Shown piece after piece: positions 17,557-24,993 of a stretch of DNA of 64,000 bases. The stretch is from Minwuiaceae bacterium. Lineage in GTDB: Bacteria; Pseudomonadota; Alphaproteobacteria; Minwuiales; Minwuiaceae. The notes below the pieces were generated by a model that saw nothing but the letters and a program-made list of their open reading frames with translations, searched no databases and was not told where the DNA came from. The stretch spans positions 1 to 64,000 of the forward strand of contig JANQEE010000032.1 of the NCBI GenBank assembly GCA_028278525.1, read 5' to 3'. Both the position numbers and the translations under genes were made by a program. Each line of letters begins with the position of its first letter. Within the stretch, counting starts at the first letter, position 1.

Positions 17557-18492
17557 TTAAAGGGAGCCGAGCATAAGCTGCGCTCCGGCGTTTCCGAGTT
17601 CTGCCGCTTCGCGGATCAGCAGATATGAAAGCCTCAGGTCCTTTTCGACACCTTCGCCGAACAAATACATCAGGCCCAAGGCAACCATCGAGTCGGTATC
17701 GCGCGCTTTGGCCAACGGCAGCCACCGTTGCAACGCGGTCGCGTAGTCTCCCCGCCCGTGAGCCTCCCATGCCTCTTCGTCGGAGATGGCCGCTGCTGCG
17801 GTCTTAGTCGCAGAGTCGGCGCCGCTTTCCGCGAAAGCGCGCAATCCGGCATCGTAATCGGCTCCAATTGTCCGGGCGGATCGGAGCTCCTTGAGCGTCT
17901 GCGTGGCGGCTTCGTGATCCTGCGCGGCTGCTTTCTCAAACCATTTTTCCGCCTTGTCCCAGTCCAAATAGGGACCGTTGACGTCGTAGTGGATAAGCGC
18001 CAGGAGGTATTGTCCGGTGGCATTGCCGCGTTCGGCCGCGAGTTGCGACCAGTGGATGGCAACCTGGGGGTCCTGCTCGACGCCATCCCCGAAGTAGTAC
18101 TTGAACGCCAATTGTGTTTGCGCTACGGCATGGTTTTGCTCCGCAGCTTTGCGATACCATCTGATTGATTCTGCGGCCGATTTCTCGACGCCTGCGCCCT
18201 TCGAGTACATGGCGCCAAGGTAGTACTGGGCTCTGGCCAGACCTTTTTCAGCGGCTCGCCGGAACAGAGCGGCAGCTTCCGCGTAGTCCTGTTTAACCCC
18301 CTGTCCTTCGTAGTAGAGCGCGCCCAATAAGAACTCGGCTTCGGTGTGGCCTTGTTCGACAAGGGGGCGAAGCTCGCGCAGGGCCGTCTCGTAGTCGCCG
18401 CGATCGACGGCGGCGATGCCTTCGTCGTAGCCGGCCCAGGCCGGTTGGGCGAGTGTGAGCATGAGCGCGAGCGCGCCGAGACGAAGCCGCAT
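17557..18492 (-). CDS. Giant Sel1-repeat protein, N-terminal exported part
   Basis: A 311-residue frame starting at the ATG at 18492 (GGGAGG 7 bases upstream), with a signal peptide MRLRLGALALMLTLAQPAWA. The mature protein begins YDEGIAAVDRGDYETALREL, then five Sel1 units, a linker (YDAGLRAFAES), a second TPR-like start (WEAHGRGDYATALQRW) and two more units, ending at TAA inside a Sel1 repeat (LGSL-stop). The reading continues in the +1 frame for 1,145 more codons, so the intact protein would be about 1,457 residues. The signal peptide and first 30 mature residues are close to those of the 544-residue homologue downstream. Confidence 0.88.
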   Translation of the reverse strand: MRLRLGALALMLTLAQPAWAGYDEGIAAVDRGDYETALRELRPLVEQGHTEAEFLLGALYYEGQGVKQDYAEAAALFRRAAEKGLARAQYYLGAMYSKGAGVEKSAAESIRWYRKAAEQNHAVAQTQLAFKYYFGDGVEQDPQVAIHWSQLAAERGNATGQYLLALIHYDVNGPYLDWDKAEKWFEKAAAQDHEAATQTLKELRSARTIGADYDAGLRAFAESGADSATKTAAAAISDEEAWEAHGRGDYATALQRWLPLAKARDTDSMVALGLMYLFGEGVEKDLRLSYLLIREAAELGNAGAQLMLGSL

Positions 18493-18587
18493 TGCAATCC
18501 TCCCTGGCCGAAAGGCCCCCAACACCCTTATAGCATGTCTACGGCGTACGTAGAGAAGTTTGTACACTTTTTGTTCTTTTTTGACTA

Positions 18588-19112
18588 TCAGGTCTCTTTG
18601 GGCGGAGCGAGACGCTCATAGACGGCGACGTCGAGGTTCTTGAATTGCCGGTTCCCGATGGGGGTCATGCCGAGCTTCTGGATGACCCGGGCAGAGGCAC
18701 GGTTCTCCGGCAGGACCAGGGCGATGATGCGGTCGAGGCCGACGGTGCGGAAGCCGTACTCCATGCTGGCACGCGCCGCCTCGGTGGCGTAGCCCCGGCC
18801 CCAGGCGGGCCGGTCCAGCATGTAGAGCACTTCGACGGCGTCGAAGTCGGGGAGCCGAAGCAGGCCGCAATGACCGATCAGGCGGTTCGAGTCGCGCTCG
18901 ATTACGGCCCACAGGCCGAAGCCGTGGTCCCGCCAGTGTTGGATGAAGTCGGGGATGCGGGCGGCGGCGATCGCCTCCGCGTCGGCCGCCGCTTCCGCGC
19001 CGCCCGGCAGGTAGCGGACCACGTCCGGGTCGGATCGGATGCGCGCGTAGGCCGGTATGTCGTCGATCGCGAACGGACGGAGCAAGAGCCGGGGCGTTTC
19101 CAGCACGGTCAT
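18588..19112 (-). CDS. GNAT-family N-acetyltransferase (RimJ/RimL-like)
   Basis: A 174-residue GNAT enzyme. It begins with ETPRLLLRPFAIDDIPAYA, the usual RimJ/RimL opening, has IGHCGLLRLP in the middle and the acetyl-CoA loop DRPAWGRGYATEA (about 112-124), then GLDRIIALVLPENRASARV. Substrates of this group are protein N-termini or small amines. It starts 2 bases after the stop of the upstream NAD(P)-binding gene, so the two form an operon. Confidence 0.9.
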   Translation of the reverse strand: MTVLETPRLLLRPFAIDDIPAYARIRSDPDVVRYLPGGAEAAADAEAIAAARIPDFIQHWRDHGFGLWAVIERDSNRLIGHCGLLRLPDFDAVEVLYMLDRPAWGRGYATEAARASMEYGFRTVGLDRIIALVLPENRASARVIQKLGMTPIGNRQFKNLDVAVYERLAPPKET

Positions 19113-19114
19113 GG

Positions 19115-19792
19115 TCAGAACTCCGCGGTCAGCCGCAGCATGTCGTCGTTATGGTGGATGTGGGTGCCGGTCATGCCGCTCATCGACGCGCCGATCATCG
19201 CGGCGGCGACGGTCTCCGGGTCGATGCCGCGGTATTTGCGCAAGCCCCCGACCATCAGCGGGCCGAGCCACGGCGCGACGGCGACGCCGAACCGCTCGCC
19301 GGGCCGGCTTTCCGTCCGCTGGCTAAGCAGCAGGCCCGGCCGGAAGATGTGCAGCGTCGGGAACCCCAGCCGCCTGACCGCTTCCTCGGTCTCGCCCTTG
19401 ACGCCGAGATAGAAGTTGGACGCGCCGGCGCGGGCGCCGACCGACGAGACCAGCATGAACCGGGCGGCGCCGGCGGCGCGGGCGAGGCGCGCCACCGCAA
19501 CGATGTAATCGTGATCGACCAGCCTGAACGCGGCCTGCGACCCGGCCGCCCGCATCGTGGTGCCCAGCGCGCAGAACACGTCCGTCGCGGCGAGGGTGGC
19601 AGCATGTCGGCTGAGGTCGTCGAAGTCGATGACGGGATTGCGCAGCAGCGGGTGGCTGACATCCAGGCGGCGGCGGGTCACCGCGGTAACGCCGGCGAAG
19701 GCCTGGTGGCTGAGCGCCATATTCACCAGCAGCCCGCCGATCAGCCCGGTCGCGCCGGCGATCAGTGCGCGACGCTCACCCGTCTCGCTCAT
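19115..19792 (-). CDS. NAD(P)H-binding oxidoreductase-like protein (HTATIP2/YbjT-type)
   Basis: A 225-residue atypical SDR. The Rossmann motif GATGLIGG lies at about 13-20; further motifs are DVFCALGTTMRAAGS, ARFMLVSSVGARAGASNFYL (where YxxxK would be, Tyr-Leu-Gly-Val-Lys) and TLHIFRPGLLL. This matches the oxidoreductase HTATIP2-like group. The function in bacteria is not established. It is the first gene of a two-gene leftward unit with the GNAT enzyme. Confidence 0.85.
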   Translation of the reverse strand: MSETGERRALIAGATGLIGGLLVNMALSHQAFAGVTAVTRRRLDVSHPLLRNPVIDFDDLSRHAATLAATDVFCALGTTMRAAGSQAAFRLVDHDYIVAVARLARAAGAARFMLVSSVGARAGASNFYLGVKGETEEAVRRLGFPTLHIFRPGLLLSQRTESRPGERFGVAVAPWLGPLMVGGLRKYRGIDPETVAAAMIGASMSGMTGTHIHHNDDMLRLTAEF

Positions 19793-19878
19793 GCGTTACC
19801 TCGAAATTCACCTGTAAGTCCCTACCGCGGCGGATAGTTTAAGCTCGCATTTGGCGGGCGCAAGGTTCGGTCGGGCAG

Positions 19879-19907
19879 TTGCGGGCACTTTCGGTTGGGG
19901 GTATAAT
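19879..19907 (+). promoter_or_regulatory. Sigma70-type promoter of the marR-emrAB-acyl-CoA operon
   Basis: TTGCGG (19879-19884), a 17-base spacer and a perfect TATAAT (19902-19907) lie 38 bases before the marR start. The A+T-rich stretch AATAGTTCGTATCATTAATTATT (read in two parts, 19905-19927) is an imperfect inverted repeat over the start site and could be the MarR operator. Position and sequence are seen; the regulatory role is inferred. Confidence 0.65.
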
Positions 19908-19944
19908 AGTTCGTATCATTAATTATTGGCCATGCGACTAGCTT

Positions 19945-20400
19945 ATGGACCAAATCGTAGCCGATCCGGCCAGCGAAACCCTGGATGAATTCGGCGTCAA
20001 ACTGGGCGAAATGGGAAGGCTTTGGCGGACGCAGATGCACCGCCGTCTGAAGTCGGTAGGTCTGGGATACATGCAGTGGAGCGCGCTGCGCTACCTGGCG
20101 CAGGTCGGCGACGGCTGCGTGCAGAAGGATCTGGCCGTGGCGCTCGGCATCGAAGGGCCGACCATGGTCGGCGTGCTCGACCGGCTGGTCGCCATGGATC
20201 TGGTGAAGCGGCGGGAGGCGCAACACGACCGGCGCTTTAAGACCGTCCATCTGGCCCCCACGGCGCACGACCTGCTCGACAGGGCGGAAAACGAACTGCG
20301 CGGCCTGCGCGCGGAGATGCTGCGCGACGTGCCGGAGGCGGATATCAAGACCTGCATTCGCGTGTTCGAGGCGATGGCCGAGCAGGCGGAGGTGCTATGA
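19945..20400 (+). CDS. MarR-family transcriptional regulator
   Basis: A 151-residue winged-helix repressor. The DNA-binding domain spans about 38-110: YMQWSALRYLAQVGDG, the recognition region GIEGPTMVGVLDRLVAMD and the wing RREAQHDRRFKTVHL. MarR proteins usually repress a neighbouring efflux or catabolic operon and release DNA on binding an aromatic compound or CoA thioester. Its stop overlaps the next start by ATGA. It is the first gene of a probable six-gene operon that includes EmrAB efflux and acyl-CoA enzymes. Confidence 0.93.
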   Translation: MDQIVADPASETLDEFGVKLGEMGRLWRTQMHRRLKSVGLGYMQWSALRYLAQVGDGCVQKDLAVALGIEGPTMVGVLDRLVAMDLVKRREAQHDRRFKTVHLAPTAHDLLDRAENELRGLRAEMLRDVPEADIKTCIRVFEAMAEQAEVL

Positions 20401-21587
20401 GCCGGATCGTCGCCCGCAACACGGCTGCCGAGCCGATCGAGTATCCGGGGTCGCGCACCGAACCGCCGGCGGAGGCGCCCGCGCCCAGGCCGGATGGCCG
20501 GCGCCGGCTGTTCAAGTATCTGCGGATCGGTCTTGTCGCCGCGCTACTGGTCGGGGTCGGCGCCTGGGCCGCGGATTGGATCCGTAGCTCGTTCCTGTAC
20601 GTGCACGAGACGGACGCTCGGGTCCATTCGGAGATGGTGTCGGTCAGCAGCCGCGTCTCCGGCTGGATCGTCGAGATGCCGGCGACGTCGGGCCTGGTGG
20701 TGACCAAAGGCTCGATGCTGGCCCGCATCGACGACCGCGATGCCCGGCTGCGGCTGACCGAGCTGGAGGCTGAGCTGGAAGGCATCGAAGCCGAGCGGGC
20801 CCGCATCGAGGCCGAAATCTCGATGGTCGATCTGCGGACGGAGAGTCGCTATACCAGCGAACAGGCGAAGCTGACCGCCGCGAAAGCCCTGGTCGAGTCC
20901 CTGGAGGCGGAGGTCGCCTACGCCAAGGCCGAGTTCGAACGGGCGGATACCCTGTCGAAACGCGGCGTCGTCCCGGCCCGGGAGCTTGACCGGCAGCGAA
21001 CCGCTTACCTGCGCGCCGAGCAGGAGCTGTTGCGCGCGCAGGCGGCGGTGGCGACCGAGACGGCGTTGCTGGCGGAAGCCAAGGCTGACCGACAGCAGAT
21101 CGATGTGCTGCAGCGCGAGCGCGCGTTGCTCGATCACCGCAAGGCGGAGATCCAGGCGAGGATCGACCGCCAGAAACTGGATATGCAGGACCGCACCATC
21201 GCCAGCACGGTGAACGGCGTGGTCTCGCGCACTTTCGTGGCGCCCGGCGAATACGTAATCCCGGGCCAGCGCATCGCCATGGTGCACGATCCGGAAGACA
21301 TCTGGGTCGAGGCCAATATCCGCGAGACGGAAGTGCGCAAGTTGGAAGTGGGACAGGAAGTGACCGTTGAGGTCGATGCCTACCCGGACCGGCCGTTCAC
21401 CGGTCGCGTCGCCCGCATCGGCCATGCCGCGACCAGCCAGTTCTCCTTGCTGCCGTCCAGCAACCCGAGCGGTAATTTCACCAAGATCACTCAGCGCCTG
21501 CCGGTGCGTATCGCCGTGGAACAGGAAGACGGGCTGCTGCGGCCCGGGATGATGGTCGAAGTCTTCATCGATGTCCACGACCGCTGA
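20397..21587 (+). CDS. emrA: HlyD/EmrA-family membrane fusion protein
   Basis: A 396-residue periplasmic adaptor. After a basic N-terminus a single membrane anchor is at about 40-62; the barrel-sandwich strands flank a long coiled coil (about 115-265, ELEAELEGIEAERARIEAEI and similar heptads). The C-terminal half has VNGVVSRTFVAPGEYVIPGQ and RPGMMVEVFIDV, typical of the EmrA branch. It bridges an inner-membrane MFS pump to an outer-membrane channel. The gene overlaps marR by 4 bases and the emrB homologue by 17. No outer-membrane channel gene is present nearby. Confidence 0.92.
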   Translation: MSRIVARNTAAEPIEYPGSRTEPPAEAPAPRPDGRRRLFKYLRIGLVAALLVGVGAWAADWIRSSFLYVHETDARVHSEMVSVSSRVSGWIVEMPATSGLVVTKGSMLARIDDRDARLRLTELEAELEGIEAERARIEAEISMVDLRTESRYTSEQAKLTAAKALVESLEAEVAYAKAEFERADTLSKRGVVPARELDRQRTAYLRAEQELLRAQAAVATETALLAEAKADRQQIDVLQRERALLDHRKAEIQARIDRQKLDMQDRTIASTVNGVVSRTFVAPGEYVIPGQRIAMVHDPEDIWVEANIRETEVRKLEVGQEVTVEVDAYPDRPFTGRVARIGHAATSQFSLLPSSNPSGNFTKITQRLPVRIAVEQEDGLLRPGMMVEVFIDVHDR

Positions 21588-23133
21588 CGCGCCGCGCCGG
21601 ATCGGGCCGGCCGTCGACGAACGGCAATTCGGCAAGTGGTCGGCCACCCTGACGGTGATGATCGGCATGATGACGACGATCCTGTCGTCGACCATGATCA
21701 ACGTCGCCATCCCCGACATCATGGGCGCCTTCGGCGTCGGCCAGGACCGGGCGCAGTGGATGTCCTCCGGCTTCCTTGCGGCGATGACCTGCCTGATGCT
21801 GCTGAACGCCTGGTTCGTGCAGAACCTGGGTGTGCGCAACACCTTCACCTTGGCGATCGTGGTGTTCTCCGCGGCGTCGATCTACGGCCAGACCGCCGCG
21901 GATTTCAACGTCGTGGTCGCCTGCCGGGTGATACAGGGCGCCTGCGCCGGCCTGCTGCAACCGCTGGCCATGACGGTGATCTACGCCAGCTTTCCGCCGA
22001 AAGAGCGCGGCATGGCGATGGGCATCTTCGGTATGGGCGTGGTGTTCGGGCCGGCGATCGGCCCGACCATCGGCGGCATCATCGTCGACAATGCCGACTG
22101 GCGGTTCGTGTTTACCGCGGCTTTGCCGATTACCGGTATCGCCGGCCTTCTGGGTATGCGCTTTCTGCCGGGCCGCGACGACAGCCTGCCCCGGGTCAAC
22201 CTGAACTGGATCAGCTTCGCTCTGGTCTGCGTCGCCGTCGCGACCCTGTTGACCGGCATCGCCAACGGTCAGCGGCAGGGCTGGGGCTCGGTTTATGTGA
22301 ACACCTATCTGCTGGTCGCGTTCCTCGCCGCCGCCGGCTTCATCATGGTGGAAAGCCGTACGGCCAACCCGATCATCCAGGTCCGGCTGTTCGCCGACCG
22401 CACTTTCGCGGTCTCCGCAATCGTCGCCTTCATGTTCGGCGTCGGGATGTTCGGCTCGTTCTACATCGTGCCGATCTTCGTGCAGACCATCCTGGGCTTC
22501 ACCGCGACCAAGGCCGGCATGATGCTGATGGTCGCCGGCATCGGTTTGCTGATCGTCTTTCCCGTTGCCGGGCGGCTGGCCGGGCAGGTGGCGCCGGGCT
22601 ATCCCATCGCCACGGGCATGTGCCTGTTCGGCGTGTCGTCGTTCGCGCTGGCCGGCGCGACCGTCGATTCCTCGTTCTGGTTCCTGGCGGCGTGGAGTGC
22701 GTTCGGCCGTGTCGGGCTCGGCCTGATCACACCTTCGCTGAATACCGGCGCGCTGGCGGCGATCCGGCCGGACCTGGTGCCCTACGGCGCCGGCGGGCTG
22801 AACTTCATCCGCATGCTGGGCGGCGCGCTCGGCGTCAACGTGTTGGCAGTGATCCTGGAACAACGAACCGAGCTGCATACGGTGGCCTTCAAGGCAACCC
22901 AGACAAGCGCCAACCCGCAGACCCAGGAATTGTTGCGCCACGTCTATGAGGTGCTGGCTCAGCAGGGTATCGTTGCCATCGACGCGACCCGTATCGCCAT
23001 GGCGTATCTCGGCCGGACGGTCAACGCCAAGGCCAGCATGCTCGCGTTCCAGGACGGCTTCATGATCCTGGGGTTGAGTTTTACCGGCGCGGCCCTGGCC
23101 GCCTTGCTGTTGACCCGCAAGCCCGGTAGTTAA
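21571..23133 (+). CDS. emrB: MFS transporter, DHA2 (EmrB/QacA) family
   Basis: A 520-residue drug:proton antiporter with 14 predicted membrane segments. The start of the first segment has STMINVAIPDIMGAFGV (motif D1-like), GFLAAMTCLMLLNAW (segment 2), and the motif-C-like GPAIGPTIGGIIVD (about 161-174). It would export hydrophobic or aromatic compounds together with the EmrA homologue. Being placed between a MarR repressor and acyl-CoA catabolic genes suggests that it expels the substrate, or a toxic intermediate, of that pathway. Confidence 0.94.
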   Translation: MSTTADAPRRIGPAVDERQFGKWSATLTVMIGMMTTILSSTMINVAIPDIMGAFGVGQDRAQWMSSGFLAAMTCLMLLNAWFVQNLGVRNTFTLAIVVFSAASIYGQTAADFNVVVACRVIQGACAGLLQPLAMTVIYASFPPKERGMAMGIFGMGVVFGPAIGPTIGGIIVDNADWRFVFTAALPITGIAGLLGMRFLPGRDDSLPRVNLNWISFALVCVAVATLLTGIANGQRQGWGSVYVNTYLLVAFLAAAGFIMVESRTANPIIQVRLFADRTFAVSAIVAFMFGVGMFGSFYIVPIFVQTILGFTATKAGMMLMVAGIGLLIVFPVAGRLAGQVAPGYPIATGMCLFGVSSFALAGATVDSSFWFLAAWSAFGRVGLGLITPSLNTGALAAIRPDLVPYGAGGLNFIRMLGGALGVNVLAVILEQRTELHTVAFKATQTSANPQTQELLRHVYEVLAQQGIVAIDATRIAMAYLGRTVNAKASMLAFQDGFMILGLSFTGAALAALLLTRKPGS

Positions 23134-23166
23134 GTCAGTAACGAAAAGACAGGGTAGGAAACCGAC

Positions 23167-24993
23167 ATGCCGAGTTACGCGGCGCCGCTGGACGACCTGC
23201 GGTTCCTGATCAACGACCTCTTCGATATGCCGAACGACCCGGACGTGCCGGGCACGGCGGACGTGACGCCGGACCTGATCGACGCGGTGCTGGAAGGCGG
23301 CGCCAAGATCTGCGAACAGGTGTTCCAGCCGCTCAACCAGTCCGGCGACGCGGAAGGCTGCACCTGGGACAACGGCGTGGTCCGCACGCCGGTGGGCTTC
23401 AAGGCGGCGTTCGACGAGTATGTCGGCGGCGGCTGGCATACCCTCAGCCTGGATCCCGCATGGGGCGGACAGGGGCTGCCGTTCTTCCTGTCGATGGCGA
23501 TGACCGAGATGACGGTCGCCTCCAACCACGCGCTTTCGACCTATATCGGCCTCACCTCGGCGGTGATCGGCTCGCTGCGCGGCTTCGGCACGGACGAATT
23601 GAAGAACACCTACATCCCGCCGATGGTCGAAGGCCGCTGGACCGGGACCATGAACCTGACCGAGCCCCACTGCGGCACCGATCTCCGCCTGATGCGCACC
23701 AAGGCGGTGCCGCAGGACGACGGCACCTACCGTGTCACCGGCACCAAGATCTTCATCACCGGCGGCGAGCATGACCTGGCCGAAAACATCGTGCACATGG
23801 TGCTGGCCAAGATCCCCGGCGAGGACGAGGGACTGGGCGCGGTCAACCTGTTCCTGGTGCCGAAGTTCCTGGTCAACGAAGACGGCAGCCTCGGCCCGCG
23901 CAACGGTGTCACCTGCGGCAGCATCGAAAACAAGATGGGCATCCGCGGCTCGGCTACGGCGGTGCTGCATTACGAGGACGCGGTCGGCTACCGCGTCGGC
24001 GGCGATCGCGCGGAAAAGCAGGGGTCGAACGGCAAGGGCTCGTCGAAGGGCATGGCCGGCATGTTCGCGATGATGAACGCGGCCCGGCTCGGCGTCGGCA
24101 TGCAGGGCATGGCGTTGTCGGAAGTCGCCTACCAGAACGCCGCTTCCTACGCCAAGGAGCGGCTGGCGGGCCGGTCGCTGACCGGGCCGAAACATCCGGA
24201 CCTGCCGGCGGACCCGATCATCGTCCACCCGGATGTGCGACGCATGCTGCTGCATATCCGCAGCTTCACCGAAGGCGCCCGCGCGCTCGCCATGTTCGCC
24301 GGCCAGCAGATCGCCAAGGCCGGCCGCCAGTCGGACGAGGAGACGCGCAAGGCCGCGTCCGATCTGGCGATGCTGTTGACGCCGACGATCAAAGCCTACT
24401 TCACCGATATGGGTTTCGACTGCGTCAACATGGCGATGCAGTGCTTCGGCGGGCACGGCTACGTCAAGGACCACGGCATGGAGCAGTTCGTGCGCGATGC
24501 GCGTATCCTGCAGCTCTACGAAGGCGCCAACGGCGTGCAGGCGCTGGATCTGGTCGGTCGCAGGCTGCCGACCAACCAGGGCGAGGCGGTGCGGGCCCTG
24601 TTCGCGATGATCCAGAAATTCGTCGATGATCATAAAGACGACGCTGACATGAAGCCGTTCGTCGATCCGGTGCAGGACGGCCTGAACCGGCTGATCGGCG
24701 CCAGCGCCTGGCTGGCGCAGCACGCGCCGGCCAACCGCGACGAGGCGGGCGCGGGTGCCAGCGACTACCTGAAGCTGCTCGGCACCGTTCTGTTCGGCTA
24801 CATGTGGGCGCGGATGGCCGCGGTGGCGCAGGCCAGGCTCGCGGCGGGCGAGGGCGACAAGGCCTTCCTTGAAATGAAGCTCCATTGCGCGTGCTATTGG
24901 ATGACTCGGATGATGCCGGAAACCGCCTTGCTGGCCGAGCGTGTCGCCGCCGGCGCGGATACCCTGATGGCGCCGGAGGCGGCGGCGTTCTGA
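23167..24993 (+). CDS. Acyl-CoA dehydrogenase, long (about 600 aa) type
   Basis: A 608-residue acyl-CoA dehydrogenase of the extended form with a C-terminal extra domain. Seen: MTEMTVASNHALSTYIGL, MNLTEPHCGTDLRLMRTKAV (FAD/substrate motif, about 162-181), YRVTGTKIFITGGEHDLAEN, NKMGIRGSATAVLHYEDAVG, ARLGVGMQGMALSEVAYQNA and CFGGHGYVKDHGMEQFVRDARIL with the Glu of LYEGANGVQALDL as catalytic base. This subgroup handles medium to long or aryl-alkyl acyl-CoAs. It follows emrB after 33 bases and overlaps the next gene by one base (TGATG). Confidence 0.93.
   Translation: MPSYAAPLDDLRFLINDLFDMPNDPDVPGTADVTPDLIDAVLEGGAKICEQVFQPLNQSGDAEGCTWDNGVVRTPVGFKAAFDEYVGGGWHTLSLDPAWGGQGLPFFLSMAMTEMTVASNHALSTYIGLTSAVIGSLRGFGTDELKNTYIPPMVEGRWTGTMNLTEPHCGTDLRLMRTKAVPQDDGTYRVTGTKIFITGGEHDLAENIVHMVLAKIPGEDEGLGAVNLFLVPKFLVNEDGSLGPRNGVTCGSIENKMGIRGSATAVLHYEDAVGYRVGGDRAEKQGSNGKGSSKGMAGMFAMMNAARLGVGMQGMALSEVAYQNAASYAKERLAGRSLTGPKHPDLPADPIIVHPDVRRMLLHIRSFTEGARALAMFAGQQIAKAGRQSDEETRKAASDLAMLLTPTIKAYFTDMGFDCVNMAMQCFGGHGYVKDHGMEQFVRDARILQLYEGANGVQALDLVGRRLPTNQGEAVRALFAMIQKFVDDHKDDADMKPFVDPVQDGLNRLIGASAWLAQHAPANRDEAGAGASDYLKLLGTVLFGYMWARMAAVAQARLAAGEGDKAFLEMKLHCACYWMTRMMPETALLAERVAAGADTLMAPEAAAF

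Noticed and set aside
14118-18492. CRISPR-like or tandem DNA array in the Sel1 region
   Set aside because: The periodicity is at protein level (about 36 codons) with diverged DNA; there are no identical direct repeats with unique spacers.
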